DNA from: Pseudomonas sp. IB20
Lineage (GTDB): Bacteria > Pseudomonadota > Gammaproteobacteria > Pseudomonadales > Pseudomonadaceae
Assembly (NCBI RefSeq): GCF_009707325.1
Contig: NZ_CP046103.1
Location: 806,001-870,000, forward strand
Direction of reading: 5' to 3'
Length of the DNA stretch: 64,000 nucleotides
The notes under the pieces were generated by a model, which saw only the letters and a list, made by a program, of their open reading frames with translations, was not told where the DNA came from and searched no databases. Every line of letters starts with the position of its first letter. The first letter of the stretch is position 1. Below, piece after piece: positions 37,710-47,094 of the stretch. Made by a program: the position numbers and the translations under genes.

Positions 37710-38432
37710 AGGGCTGATGCCCATGTGTTCAGCCAGGGCGGTGCAGATGTCCGGCAAGTGTTGCGGGCTATTGCGCTGGCCCGGGTACATGGCGGGCGCC
37801 ATGTCCGGCGAATCGGTTTCCAGCACCACGGCTTCCAGGGGCAGTTGGGCCAGTACTTTGTGCATGCGCAGCGCCTGGGGCCAGGTGGCCGCGCCGCCCA
37901 GGCCCAGCTTGAAGCCGAGCTTGATGTACTCGCGAGCCTCCTCAACACTGCCGGCGAACGCATGAATGATGCCGCCGCGTGGCAGGCGGATGCGCTTGAG
38001 GGTCGCGATCACTGCTGCGTGGCTGCGGCGTACGTGCAGCAAGGCCGGAAGCTGGAAGTCCACCGCCAGTTTCAACTGGGCTTCAAACAGGCTTTGCTGG
38101 CGCTCGCGGTCCAGCTGTTCGAGAAAGTAATCCAGGCCGATCTCGCCGACGGCGCACAGTTGGCGGTGGCCGTGCAGGCGGGTAAGCCATTCGCCCAGCG
38201 CGGTCAGGTCGGCGGGGCGATGCTCATCGAGGTACACCGGATGCAGGCCGAAGGCGGCGAACAAGCCTTCATCTGCTTGCACCAGGTCCCACAGCCGTTG
38301 CCAATTTTGCTGATACACCCCCAACACCACCATGCGCTGCACGCCGAGTTGGCGGCTGTGCGCCAGCACTTCCCGGCGATCAATGTCGAAGTCCGGGAAG
38401 TCCAGGTGGGTGTGGGTGTCGATCAGTTCCAC
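37656..38432 (-). CDS. TatD family metal-dependent hydrolase
   Basis: The 258-residue TIM-barrel hydrolase has metal motifs DTHTHLDFP, GEIGLD, LLHVRRS and ETDSPDMAP. Relatives are 3'-5' DNA/RNA exonucleases or deoxyribonucleases. GTG at 38432 is preferred because a GAGG box lies 7 bases upstream and homologues start M-x-LIDTHTHLDF; the TTG at 38438 that overlaps the cra stop is too close to that box. It is downstream of cra. Confidence 0.9.
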   Translation of the reverse strand: MELIDTHTHLDFPDFDIDRREVLAHSRQLGVQRMVVLGVYQQNWQRLWDLVQADEGLFAAFGLHPVYLDEHRPADLTALGEWLTRLHGHRQLCAVGEIGLDYFLEQLDRERQQSLFEAQLKLAVDFQLPALLHVRRSHAAVIATLKRIRLPRGGIIHAFAGSVEEAREYIKLGFKLGLGGAATWPQALRMHKVLAQLPLEAVVLETDSPDMAPAMYPGQRNSPQHLPDICTALAEHMGISPLLLAESSTRNACELFNW

Positions 38433-38434
38433 GC

Positions 38435-39430
38435 TCAAGCCTCGTGAATACGCTGCTTGAAGGTCCGGCCGATGGCGTGCACGCCCGGTTGGTACTGTTC
38501 TTCTTCGATGGCGGCCAGGGCCAGACGCAGCGCGGTGTCGGCAATCAGCTGATGTTGCTGGGCCATGGCGTTGACCGGCAACGGCAGAAAGTCCAGCAAT
38601 TGGGTGTCACCAAAGGTGCCCAGGCGCAGCGGTCGGGATTTGAGCGGGAAGTCGTGCAACGCGTCAAACACGCCTTGCAGCAGCACGTAGGAGGTGGTCA
38701 CCAGTGCGTCAGGCAAATGCCCCAGTTGCTGGAGAAGTTGCTCCATCAGCTGTCGGCCGCAATCACGGCTGAAGGCTTCACCCTCTTCGATGATGACGTC
38801 ACCGGTGAACCCCTGCAGGGCTTCGCGGAAACCGGCGGCACGCTCCTGGCTGATGCTTAGCTCGGGCCGTGCACCTATTAATGCGATCTCCTTGGGCACC
38901 GGTTGCAGCAGGCTGCTGGTCAATTGCTGGCAGGCCTGGCGGTCGTCGCTGACCACCGAGCAGAATTGCCCCGGCTCCATCACCCGGTCGATGGCAATCA
39001 CCGGCAGGCCTTTGGCTTGCAGCTCGCGGTAGCTGTCATCGCTGGCCGGCAGGCAGCTGGCGACGAACAACGCATCGCAGCGCCGCGCGCGGAACAGTTG
39101 CAGCAACTGACGCTCGCTGTCGGCTTCATCATCGGAGCTGGCAATCAGCAATTGATAGCCGCGTGCTCGCGCGCCTTGTTCCAACAGCTTGGCGATCCGT
39201 GCGTAACTGGGGTTTTCCAGGTCGGGCAGGATAAAGCCCAAGGTGCGTGTATGCCGGCTGCGCAGCCCGGCCGCCTGGGGGTTTGGAGTAAAACCATGAG
39301 CGTCGACCACCGCCCGCACCCGCTCCACGGTTGTGGGGCTGATGCGTTGCTGTGCGGCCTTGCAATTGATGACGTAGCTTGCGGTGGTAACGGACACACC
39401 GGCCAGACGTGCGATATCACTGAGTTTCAA
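38435..39430 (-). CDS. cra: Catabolite repressor/activator Cra (FruR), LacI family
   Basis: The 331-residue regulator has an N-terminal LacI HTH (MKLSDIARLAGVSVTTASYVINCKAAQQRISPTTVERV) and a periplasmic-binding-like effector domain. Cra senses fructose 1-phosphate and represses the divergent fru operon; a matching operator lies between them. It starts with TTG after AAGGA, which would keep its level low. The HTH has Cys where homologues often have Gly (VINCKA); I cannot judge the effect. Confidence 0.93.
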   Translation of the reverse strand: MKLSDIARLAGVSVTTASYVINCKAAQQRISPTTVERVRAVVDAHGFTPNPQAAGLRSRHTRTLGFILPDLENPSYARIAKLLEQGARARGYQLLIASSDDEADSERQLLQLFRARRCDALFVASCLPASDDSYRELQAKGLPVIAIDRVMEPGQFCSVVSDDRQACQQLTSSLLQPVPKEIALIGARPELSISQERAAGFREALQGFTGDVIIEEGEAFSRDCGRQLMEQLLQQLGHLPDALVTTSYVLLQGVFDALHDFPLKSRPLRLGTFGDTQLLDFLPLPVNAMAQQHQLIADTALRLALAAIEEEQYQPGVHAIGRTFKQRIHEA

Positions 39431-39575
39431 ACCGGGATTTCCTTGTTTTTTAGAGCCTGCCCCGACATTTTGTCCGATCGTAACCGATTACTGCACACGA
39501 CTATTGTCTGAGCTCAAGTGCCGAGTGGTCCTTCAAGCTTGCGCAATTAACGCGTAATCTGCCATAAATTCTAGA

Positions 39576-39587
39576 TTAAACGTTTCA
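39576..39587 (+). promoter_or_regulatory. Cra (FruR) operator upstream of fruB
   Basis: TTAAACGTTTCA is the operator reported for Cra at the P. putida fruB promoter and a variant of the enteric TGAAACGTTTCA. It lies 138 bases before the fruB ATG and just after a possible promoter (TTGCGC at 39539, CATAAA at 39563), where it would block transcription until fructose 1-phosphate binds Cra. Confidence 0.85.
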
Positions 39588-39724
39588 GCAGGCGTATTTT
39601 TACGATGTTCGCCGCTGAGTGGCTACTGCCAATTGACCACTTAGTCAGTTATTTATGAACGCCCGTACGCTGATTTATTCAAAACAATACCTAGTGCGCA
39701 CACCGCACTAACTAGGAGAACGGC

Positions 39725-42583
39725 ATGCTTGAGCTCACTGTAGAGCAGATATCCATGGGCCAGGTGGCTGTGGATAAATCTGCTGCCTTGCACCTGCTTG
39801 CTGACAAATTGGTGGCCGATGGCCTGGTCGCCGAGGGTTACCTCAGTGGCTTGCAAGCCCGTGAAGCCCAAGGCTCGACCTTTCTCGGCCAAGGTATTGC
39901 CATCCCCCATGGCACCCCGCAAACCCGCGACCAAGTGTTTTCTACCGGCGTGCGCCTGCTGCAGTTCCCCGAAGGGGTGGACTGGGGCGACGGCCAGATC
40001 GTCTACCTGGCCATTGGCATCGCGGCCAAATCCGATGAACACCTGCGCCTGCTGCAATTGCTGACCCGCGCCCTCGGCGAGACCGACCTGGGCCAGGCGC
40101 TGCGACGTGCCAGTTCCGCCGAAGCCTTGCTGAAACTGCTGCAAGGTGCGCCGCAGGAACTGGCGCTGGATGCACAGATGATCAGCCTCGGCGTGTCCGC
40201 CGATGATTTTGAAGAGCTGGTCTGGCGAGGTGCACGCCTGCTGCGCCAGGCTGACTGTGTGAGCAACGGCTTTGCCGCCGTGTTGCAACAAGTTGACGCG
40301 CTGCCGCTGGGCGATGGCCTGTGGTGGTTGCACAGCGAGCAGACCGTGAAGCGCCCGGGCCTTGCGTTCGTGACGCCGGACAAACCGATGCGCTACCTCG
40401 GCCAGCCACTCAATGGCTTGTTCTGCCTGGCCAGCCTCGGCGAAGCGCACCAGACCTTGCTGGAACGCCTATGCGCGTTGCTGATTGAAGGGCGCGGTCA
40501 GGAACTCGGCCGCGCCACCAGCAGCCGTGCGGTGCTCGAAGTGCTCGGCGGCGAACTGCCGCCGGACTGGCCGAGTGCGCGCATCACCCTGGCCAACGCC
40601 CACGGCCTGCATGCCCGGCCGGCGAAGATCCTTGCGCAATTGGCGAAAAATTTTGACGGCGATATCCGCGTGCGCGTCATAGATGGCCCGGTGGGCGCCG
40701 TGTCGGTGAAAAGCCTGAGCAAGCTGCTGAGCCTTGGCGCGCGTCGCGGCCAGGTGCTGGAGTTTGTCGCTGAGCCGACGATTGCCGGCGATGCACTGCC
40801 GGCGTTGCTGGCGGCGGTCGAAGAAGGCCTTGGTGAAGAGGTCGAAGCGCTGCCGACCTTCAGTGCCCAACCGGCAACATTCGATATTGAACCGGTGATC
40901 AGCGCGCCGCAGGCCGGCAGCCAGGTCCAGGCCATCGCCGCCGCACCGGGCATCGCCATTGGCCCTGCGCATATCCAGGTTCAGCAAGTCTTCGACTACC
41001 CACTGCGCGGCGAATCCTCAGCGGTTGAACGCCAGCGCTTGCACGCCGCGCTCAGCGATGTGCGCGCTGATATCCAAGGCTTGATCGAGCGCAGTCAATC
41101 TAAAGCCATTCGCGAAATTTTCATCACCCACCAGGAAATGCTCGACGACCCGGAACTGACCGACGAAGTCGACACCCGGCTCAAGCAAGGCGAAAGCGCT
41201 GAAGCCGCGTGGATGAGCGTGATCGAAGCCGCCGCCAAGCAGCAGGAGTCGTTGCAGGATGCCTTGCTCGCCGAGCGCGCTGCCGATTTGCGTGACATTG
41301 GCCGCCGGGTGCTGTCGCAACTGTGTGGCCTCGACACCGCCCAGGAGCCGAATGAACCCTACATCCTGGTGATGGACGAAGTCGGCCCCTCCGACGTCGC
41401 CCGTTTGGACCCGGCCCGCGTTGCCGGCATTCTCACCGCCCGTGGCGGCGCCACGGCGCACAGCGCCATCGTCGCGCGCGCCTTGGGCATTCCCGCCTTG
41501 GTTGGCGCGGGCGCGGCGGTGTTGCTGCTGGCGTCCGGCACGCCGTTGTTGCTTGATGGCCAACGCGGTCGCCTGCACGTCGCCCCCGACGCCGCCACCT
41601 TGCAACGCGCCACGGTCGAACGCGACACCCGCGAACAACGCCTGCAAGCCGCCTCGGCCCAGCGCCATGAGCCGGCCCTGACCCGCGACGGCCACGCCGT
41701 GGAAGTGTTCGCCAATATCGGCGAAAGCGCCGGCGTCGCCGCTGCGGTGGAGCAGGGCGCCGAAGGCATTGGCCTGCTGCGTACCGAGCTGATTTTCATG
41801 GCCCACCCGCAAGCGCCGGATGAGGCCACCCAGGAAGCCGAATACCGTCGCGTACTCGACGGCCTCGGCGGTCGCCCGTTGGTGGTGCGTACCCTTGATG
41901 TGGGCGGCGACAAACCCTTGCCGTATTGGCCGATTGCCAGGGAAGAGAATCCTTTCCTCGGCGTGCGCGGTATTCGTCTGACGTTGCAACGCCCGCAGAT
42001 CATGGAAGCGCAATTGCGTGCACTGCTGCGCTCGGCGGATAACCGGCCGTTGCGCATCATGTTCCCCATGGTCGGCAGCGTGGATGAATGGCGCGCCGCC
42101 CGTGACATGACCGAGCGCCTGCGCCTGGAAATCCCGGTGGCCGACTTGCAGCTGGGCATCATGATCGAAGTGCCGTCCGCCGCGTTGCTGGCGCCGGTAC
42201 TCGCCAAGGAAGTCGACTTTTTCAGCGTCGGCACCAACGACCTGACCCAGTACACTCTGGCCATCGACCGTGGCCACCCGACCTTGTCGGCCCAAGCCGA
42301 CGGCCTGCACCCGGCGGTGCTGCAACTGATCGACATCACCGTGCGCGCCGCCCATGCCCATGGCAAATGGGTCGGCGTGTGTGGCGAACTGGCGGCGGAC
42401 CCACTGGCGGTGCCGGTGCTGATCGGCCTGGGTGTGGATGAGTTGAGTGTGTCTGCCCGTAGCATTCCCGAGGTGAAAGCGCGGGTACGTGAATTCAGTC
42501 TGAGCGAGGCCCAGGGCCTGGCGCAAAAAGCCCTTGCGGTAGGTTCGCCTGCGCAAGTGCGAGCCCTAGTGGAGGCCGTGTAA
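39725..42583 (+). CDS. fruB: PTS fructose multiphosphoryl transfer protein (EIIA-HPr-EI)
   Basis: The 952-residue fusion has an EIIA-Fru domain (active His62 in GIAIPHGTP), a linker domain, an HPr domain (His296 in AHGLHARPAK) and a full Enzyme I (His579 in GGATAHSAIVARA). It takes phosphate from PEP and passes it to FruA during fructose uptake; it is the whole soluble sugar PTS of Pseudomonas in one chain. An AGGAG box precedes the ATG. It heads fruB-fruK-fruA. Confidence 0.97.
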   Translation: MLELTVEQISMGQVAVDKSAALHLLADKLVADGLVAEGYLSGLQAREAQGSTFLGQGIAIPHGTPQTRDQVFSTGVRLLQFPEGVDWGDGQIVYLAIGIAAKSDEHLRLLQLLTRALGETDLGQALRRASSAEALLKLLQGAPQELALDAQMISLGVSADDFEELVWRGARLLRQADCVSNGFAAVLQQVDALPLGDGLWWLHSEQTVKRPGLAFVTPDKPMRYLGQPLNGLFCLASLGEAHQTLLERLCALLIEGRGQELGRATSSRAVLEVLGGELPPDWPSARITLANAHGLHARPAKILAQLAKNFDGDIRVRVIDGPVGAVSVKSLSKLLSLGARRGQVLEFVAEPTIAGDALPALLAAVEEGLGEEVEALPTFSAQPATFDIEPVISAPQAGSQVQAIAAAPGIAIGPAHIQVQQVFDYPLRGESSAVERQRLHAALSDVRADIQGLIERSQSKAIREIFITHQEMLDDPELTDEVDTRLKQGESAEAAWMSVIEAAAKQQESLQDALLAERAADLRDIGRRVLSQLCGLDTAQEPNEPYILVMDEVGPSDVARLDPARVAGILTARGGATAHSAIVARALGIPALVGAGAAVLLLASGTPLLLDGQRGRLHVAPDAATLQRATVERDTREQRLQAASAQRHEPALTRDGHAVEVFANIGESAGVAAAVEQGAEGIGLLRTELIFMAHPQAPDEATQEAEYRRVLDGLGGRPLVVRTLDVGGDKPLPYWPIAREENPFLGVRGIRLTLQRPQIMEAQLRALLRSADNRPLRIMFPMVGSVDEWRAARDMTERLRLEIPVADLQLGIMIEVPSAALLAPVLAKEVDFFSVGTNDLTQYTLAIDRGHPTLSAQADGLHPAVLQLIDITVRAAHAHGKWVGVCGELAADPLAVPVLIGLGVDELSVSARSIPEVKARVREFSLSEAQGLAQKALAVGSPAQVRALVEAV

Positions 42584-43525
42584 ATGGCGAAGATTCTGAC
42601 CCTGACGCTGAACCCGGCGTTGGACCTCACGGTGCGCCTGGCGCACCTGGCACCGGGTGAAGTCAACCGCAGCGAAACCCTGCTGACCCATGCCGCTGGC
42701 AAGGGTGTGAATGTCGCCCAAGTGCTGGCGGACCTCGGCCATCAAGTCACCGTCGGCGGCTTTCTCGGCGAAGACAATCCACAAGCCTTTGAGGCGCTGA
42801 TCGCCCGGCGTGGTTTTGCCGATGCGTTCATCCGCGTGCCGGGTGAAACCCGCAGCAATATCAAGATCGCCGAGCAGGACGGTCGGGTCACCGACATCAA
42901 TGCGCCAGGGCCGCAGGTCACTGAGCAGGCCCAGCAGGCGTTGCTCAATCAACTGACGCTGATCGCGCCGGGTCACGATGCGGTGGTGGTCGCCGGTAGC
43001 TTGCCGCGTGGCATCAGCGCGCAGTGGTTTCAAGGCTTGCTGGAGCACCTGAAAAGCCTCGGTTTGAAAGTCGCCCTCGACACCAGCGGCGAAGCCTTGC
43101 GTGCAGGCCTCAAGGCTGGCCCGTGGTTGATCAAACCCAATACTGAAGAATTAGCTGAAGCGCTCGACTGCTCCATCGATTCCCTCGCGCAACAGGCCCT
43201 GGCCGCCGAACGCCTGCACGCCCAAGGCGTGGAGCATGTGGTGATCTCCCACGGCGCCGACGGTGTGAACTGGTTCAGCCCGGGCACTGCGCTGCACGCC
43301 ACACCGCCTAAGGTCAGCGTCGCCAGCACGGTGGGCGCGGGCGACTCGCTGCTGGCCGGGATGCTGCACGGTTTGCTCAGTGTTGATCTGCCGGAAACCA
43401 CCCTGCGGCGCGCCACGGCGATTGCGGCGATGGCGGTCACGCAGATCGGGTTTGGCATCAGCGATCACGCGCAGTTGGCGCGTCTCGAAAGCGGCGTCCA
43501 CGTGCGCGCGCTGACAGAACAATAA
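42584..43525 (+). CDS. fruK: 1-phosphofructokinase
   Basis: The 313-residue PfkB/ribokinase-family kinase has the N-terminal MAKILTLTLNPALDLTV and the C-terminal anion-hole signature TVGAGDSLLAGML. It converts fructose 1-phosphate (made by FruA) to fructose 1,6-bisphosphate, and so also removes the Cra effector. It starts directly after the fruB stop. Confidence 0.96.
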   Translation: MAKILTLTLNPALDLTVRLAHLAPGEVNRSETLLTHAAGKGVNVAQVLADLGHQVTVGGFLGEDNPQAFEALIARRGFADAFIRVPGETRSNIKIAEQDGRVTDINAPGPQVTEQAQQALLNQLTLIAPGHDAVVVAGSLPRGISAQWFQGLLEHLKSLGLKVALDTSGEALRAGLKAGPWLIKPNTEELAEALDCSIDSLAQQALAAERLHAQGVEHVVISHGADGVNWFSPGTALHATPPKVSVASTVGAGDSLLAGMLHGLLSVDLPETTLRRATAIAAMAVTQIGFGISDHAQLARLESGVHVRALTEQ

Positions 43526-43536
43526 GAGGGTTTGTG

Positions 43537-45246
43537 ATGAAGTTAGCCATTGTTACCGCCTGCCCGAACGGCATGGTCACCAGTGTGCTGTGCGCCCGCT
43601 TGTTGGACGCTGCCGCGCAGCGCCAAGGCTTGCGCACCAGCGTCGAAGTGGTGGACGTGCAGCGCCCGGAACGCCAGTTGTCCCAGGCCACGATCGATGA
43701 GGCCGAGTGGGTGTTGCTGGTCAGCAGCACGCCGGTGGATATGCAGCGGTTTGTCGGCAAGCGCGTGTTCCAGAGCACGCCGGCCCAGGCGCTGGCGGAT
43801 GTGGACGCGGTATTGCGTCGCGGCGCCGAAGAGGCCGCGGTCTATGTGGCGACTGCGCAAACCGCTAAAAACGCGCCGCGTATCGTTGCAATCACTGCCT
43901 GCCCGACGGGCGTGGCCCACACCTTTATGGCTGCCGAAGCCTTGCAGCAAACCGCCAAGCGCCTGGGCTACGACTTACAGGTCGAGACACAAGGCTCGGT
44001 GGGCGCGCGCACGCCTTTAAGCCCGGAGGCCATCGCCAATGCCGACGTGGTGTTGCTGGCCGCCGACATCGAAGTCGCCACCGAGCGCTTCGCCGGCAAG
44101 AAGATTTATCGCTGCGGCACCGGCATTGCCCTCAAGCAATCCGAGGTCACGCTCAACAAGGCCTTGGCCGAAGGTACGGTGGAAAGTGCCGCCAGCGGCG
44201 CGGTCGCCAAGAAGTCAGAAAAAAACGGTGTGTACAAACACCTGCTCACCGGCGTGTCGTTCATGTTGCCGATGGTGGTGGCGGGCGGTTTGTTGATCGC
44301 CTTGTCGTTTGTGTTCGGTATTCATGCCTTTGAAGAAAAAGGCACCTTGGCCGCCGCCCTTAAGACCGTCGGCGACCAGGCCTTCATGCTGATGGTGCCG
44401 CTGCTGGCGGGCTACATCGCCTACTCGATTGCCGACCGTCCTGGCCTGGCGCCAGGCATGATTGGCGGGTTGTTGGCGGGTACTCTGGGCGCGGGTTTTA
44501 TCGGCGGCATCCTCGCCGGTTTCCTCGCCGGTTATTGCGTGAAGCTGATCACCCGTGCGGTGAAGTTGCCGCAGAGCCTGGAGGCGCTCAAGCCGATTCT
44601 GATCATTCCGTTACTGGCGAGTTTGTTCACCGGTCTTGCGATGATCTATCTGGTTGGGCCGCCGGTCGCGCGGCTGCTCACTAGCCTGACGGACTTTCTC
44701 AGCACCATGGGCACCACCAATGCGGTGCTACTGGGCATCCTGTTGGGCGGCATGATGTGCGTCGATTTGGGCGGGCCGATCAACAAGGCGGCGTATGCGT
44801 TTTCCGTCGGCTTGCTGGCGGCTTCCAGCGGTGCGCCGATGGCCGCGACCATGGCCGCTGGCATGGTGCCGCCGATTGGCATGGGCATCGCCACGTTCCT
44901 GGCACGGCGCAAGTTCGCCCAGACCGAGCGCGAAGCCGGCAAGGCCGCGATGATTCTGGGCCTGTGCTTTATCTCCGAAGGCGCGATTCCGTTTGCGGCC
45001 AAAGACCCGCTGCGCGTGATCCCGGCCAGCATCGCCGGTGGCGCCTTGACCGGCGCGCTGTCGATGTACTTTGGCTGCAAGCTGGCAGCGCCCCACGGCG
45101 GTTTGTTTGTGTTGGTGATCCCGAATGCCATGAACCATGCGTTGCTGTACTTGCTGGCAATCGTTGCCGGCAGCCTGTTGACGGGGTTGGTGTACGCGCT
45201 GATCAAGCGCCCGGAAGCCGTCGAGCTGGCGGCCGTACCGACCTGA
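43537..45246 (+). CDS. fruA: PTS fructose-specific EIIBC component
   Basis: The 569-residue protein has two tandem EIIB domains and a membrane EIIC domain. The second EIIB holds the active Cys122 in TACPTGVAHTFMAAEAL; the first (TACPNGMVTSVLCARLL) is the usual degenerate copy. The EIIC part has about eight or more membrane segments from GVYKHLLTGVSFMLPMVVAGG on. It imports and phosphorylates fructose. ATG 43537 follows AAGAGGG; a GTG lies one codon upstream. Confidence 0.96.
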   Translation: MKLAIVTACPNGMVTSVLCARLLDAAAQRQGLRTSVEVVDVQRPERQLSQATIDEAEWVLLVSSTPVDMQRFVGKRVFQSTPAQALADVDAVLRRGAEEAAVYVATAQTAKNAPRIVAITACPTGVAHTFMAAEALQQTAKRLGYDLQVETQGSVGARTPLSPEAIANADVVLLAADIEVATERFAGKKIYRCGTGIALKQSEVTLNKALAEGTVESAASGAVAKKSEKNGVYKHLLTGVSFMLPMVVAGGLLIALSFVFGIHAFEEKGTLAAALKTVGDQAFMLMVPLLAGYIAYSIADRPGLAPGMIGGLLAGTLGAGFIGGILAGFLAGYCVKLITRAVKLPQSLEALKPILIIPLLASLFTGLAMIYLVGPPVARLLTSLTDFLSTMGTTNAVLLGILLGGMMCVDLGGPINKAAYAFSVGLLAASSGAPMAATMAAGMVPPIGMGIATFLARRKFAQTEREAGKAAMILGLCFISEGAIPFAAKDPLRVIPASIAGGALTGALSMYFGCKLAAPHGGLFVLVIPNAMNHALLYLLAIVAGSLLTGLVYALIKRPEAVELAAVPT

Positions 45247-45435
45247 CGGCGCGAACCGGCAATGGGATTACGGCGTGGTAGCTGAGCCTGGGTGATCGCA
45301 GTTGCCCATCGGTGAGGATCGGCAGTCTTCGTCGCCGAGTAATGCGTTGACGGCTGCATCCCACACTGGGGCTGTCATAACCGCTTCATCCGGGCATGGT
45401 TAAGTTGCCCTTTTGAATATTCAGAGGGCACCTGC

Positions 45436-46977
45436 ATGAGCCACTTCGACCTCGGCCGTCGCCGCGTGATGCAAGCCGTCGGCGCTGGCCTGTTGCTGCC
45501 GGGCCTCGCTCCGGCTGTGATCGCGTCGGTCAAGGACCGGCCGCAACTCACCGATGGGGTGCAGTCCGGCGACCTGCTGGGCGACCGCGCGATGATCTGG
45601 AGCCGCAGCGACCGCCCGGCAAAAATGGTGGTGGAGTGGGACACCCGCAGCGTGTTCAGTAACCCGCGCAAATTCATTTCGCCGCTGGCCGACAGCCGCA
45701 CCGACTTCACCGCGCGCGTCGAGCTCACTGGGTTACCGGTCGACCAGGCGATCTTTTACCGCGTGCATTTTGAAGACGCCCAGACCGGCGTCGCCAGCGA
45801 GCCGTGGTTCGGCCACTTGCGCAGTGTGCCGCAGCAACGTCGCGACATCCGTTTTGTGTGGAGTGGCGACACCGTCGGCCAAGGCTTCGGCATCAACCCC
45901 GACATCGGCGGCATGCGCATCTACGAAGCCATGCGCCTGCGCCTGCCGGACTTCTTTATCCACAGCGGCGACACCATCTACGCCGACGGCCCAGTGCCGG
46001 CGCAGCTGACCACCGAAGGTGGGCGCATCTGGCGCAACATCACCACCGAAGCCAAGAGCAAAGTGGCCGAAACCCTGGATGAATATCGCGGCAACTACCG
46101 CTACAACCTGCTCGACGAAAACGTGCGTCGCTTCAACGCCGAGGTGCCGCAGATCTGGCAGTGGGACGATCACGAGGTGGTCAATAACTGGTCGCCGAGC
46201 AAGCAGCTCGATGAGCGTTATCAAACCCGGGATATCAACACCCTTGTTGGCCGTGCACGCCAGGCCTGGCTGGAATATTCACCGATGCGCCGGCAAAGCG
46301 CCGACGGCGGCGGGCGGATTTATCGCAAGCTCAGCTACGGCCCGTTGCTGGATGTGTTCGTGCTGGACATGCGCAGTTATCGCGGCCCCAACGATGACAA
46401 CCTGGGCGCTGAAAAACCCTTCCTTGGCCGTGAGCAACTGGACTGGCTCAAGCGCGAACTCAAGGCCTCCCAGGCGCAATGGAAAGTCATCGCCGCTGAC
46501 ATGCCTATCGGCCTAGGCGTGCCCGACGGCGAGGTCAGCCCCGGCGTACCGCGTTGGGAAGCGATTGCCAACGGCGACCCTGGCCCGGCCCAAGGCCGTG
46601 AACTGGAGATTGCCGAATTGTTGGGTTTTTTGCGCGCGCAACAGGTGCGTAACCACGTGTGGCTGACGGCGGATGTGCACTACTGTGCGGCGCATCACTA
46701 TCACCCGGACCGGGCGGCGTTTCAGGATTTCGAGCCGTTCTGGGAGTTTGTCGCGGGGCCGTTAAATGCGGGGAGTTTTGGGCCTAACCCATTGGATAAA
46801 ACTTTTGGCCCCGAGGTGGTGTTCGAGAAGGCGCCGCCTGCGCAAAACACCTCGCCGTTTGCCGGGTTTCAGTTTTTTGGTGAGGTGCAGATTGATGGGC
46901 AGACGGCTGAGTTGACGGTGATTTTGCGCGACCTGGATGGAGTCTCCGTGTTCGAGCAAAAACTGCAGCCCGTATAG
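45436..46977 (+). CDS. phoD: Alkaline phosphatase D family protein (PhoD), exported by Tat
   Basis: The 513-residue protein has a Tat-type leader (LGRRRVMQAVGAGLLLPGLAPAVIA) and a PhoD N-terminal domain, followed by a calcineurin-like metallophosphoesterase core (SGDTVGQ, HSGDTIYADGPV, WDDHEVVNNW). It would hydrolyse phosphate mono- or diesters in the periplasm. No Pho box was identified upstream; 45247-45435 holds nothing else that I can see. Confidence 0.9.
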   Translation: MSHFDLGRRRVMQAVGAGLLLPGLAPAVIASVKDRPQLTDGVQSGDLLGDRAMIWSRSDRPAKMVVEWDTRSVFSNPRKFISPLADSRTDFTARVELTGLPVDQAIFYRVHFEDAQTGVASEPWFGHLRSVPQQRRDIRFVWSGDTVGQGFGINPDIGGMRIYEAMRLRLPDFFIHSGDTIYADGPVPAQLTTEGGRIWRNITTEAKSKVAETLDEYRGNYRYNLLDENVRRFNAEVPQIWQWDDHEVVNNWSPSKQLDERYQTRDINTLVGRARQAWLEYSPMRRQSADGGGRIYRKLSYGPLLDVFVLDMRSYRGPNDDNLGAEKPFLGREQLDWLKRELKASQAQWKVIAADMPIGLGVPDGEVSPGVPRWEAIANGDPGPAQGRELEIAELLGFLRAQQVRNHVWLTADVHYCAAHHYHPDRAAFQDFEPFWEFVAGPLNAGSFGPNPLDKTFGPEVVFEKAPPAQNTSPFAGFQFFGEVQIDGQTAELTVILRDLDGVSVFEQKLQPV

Positions 46978-46978
46978 A

Positions 46979-47093
46979 CGATCATTCCCACGCTCTGCGT
47001 GGGAATGCCGGCTTGGACGCTCTGCGTCCGCTCTTAAGGTCGTGACGCGGAGCGTCACAGGATGCGTTCCCACGCAGAGCGTGGGAACGATCA
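46979..47093. repeat. Intergenic palindrome of the CGCTCTGCGTGGGAA family
   Basis: Two outer arms, CATTCCCACGCTCTGCGTGG and the reverse complement ending GCAGAGCGTGGGAACGATCA, enclose inner inverted segments (GGACGCTCTGCGTCCGC; CGTGACGCGGAGCGTCACAG). It fills the space between phoD and the convergent reductase gene exactly. A fragment of it lies at 1374-1400. It is a different family from the GTGGGAGCGGGC REP. Confidence 0.85.
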
Positions 47094-47094
47094 G

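Noticed and set aside
38433..38438. TTG start for tatD overlapping the cra stop
   Set aside because: The GAGG box is only one base from this TTG but seven from the GTG at 38432, which also gives the family's usual N-terminus.
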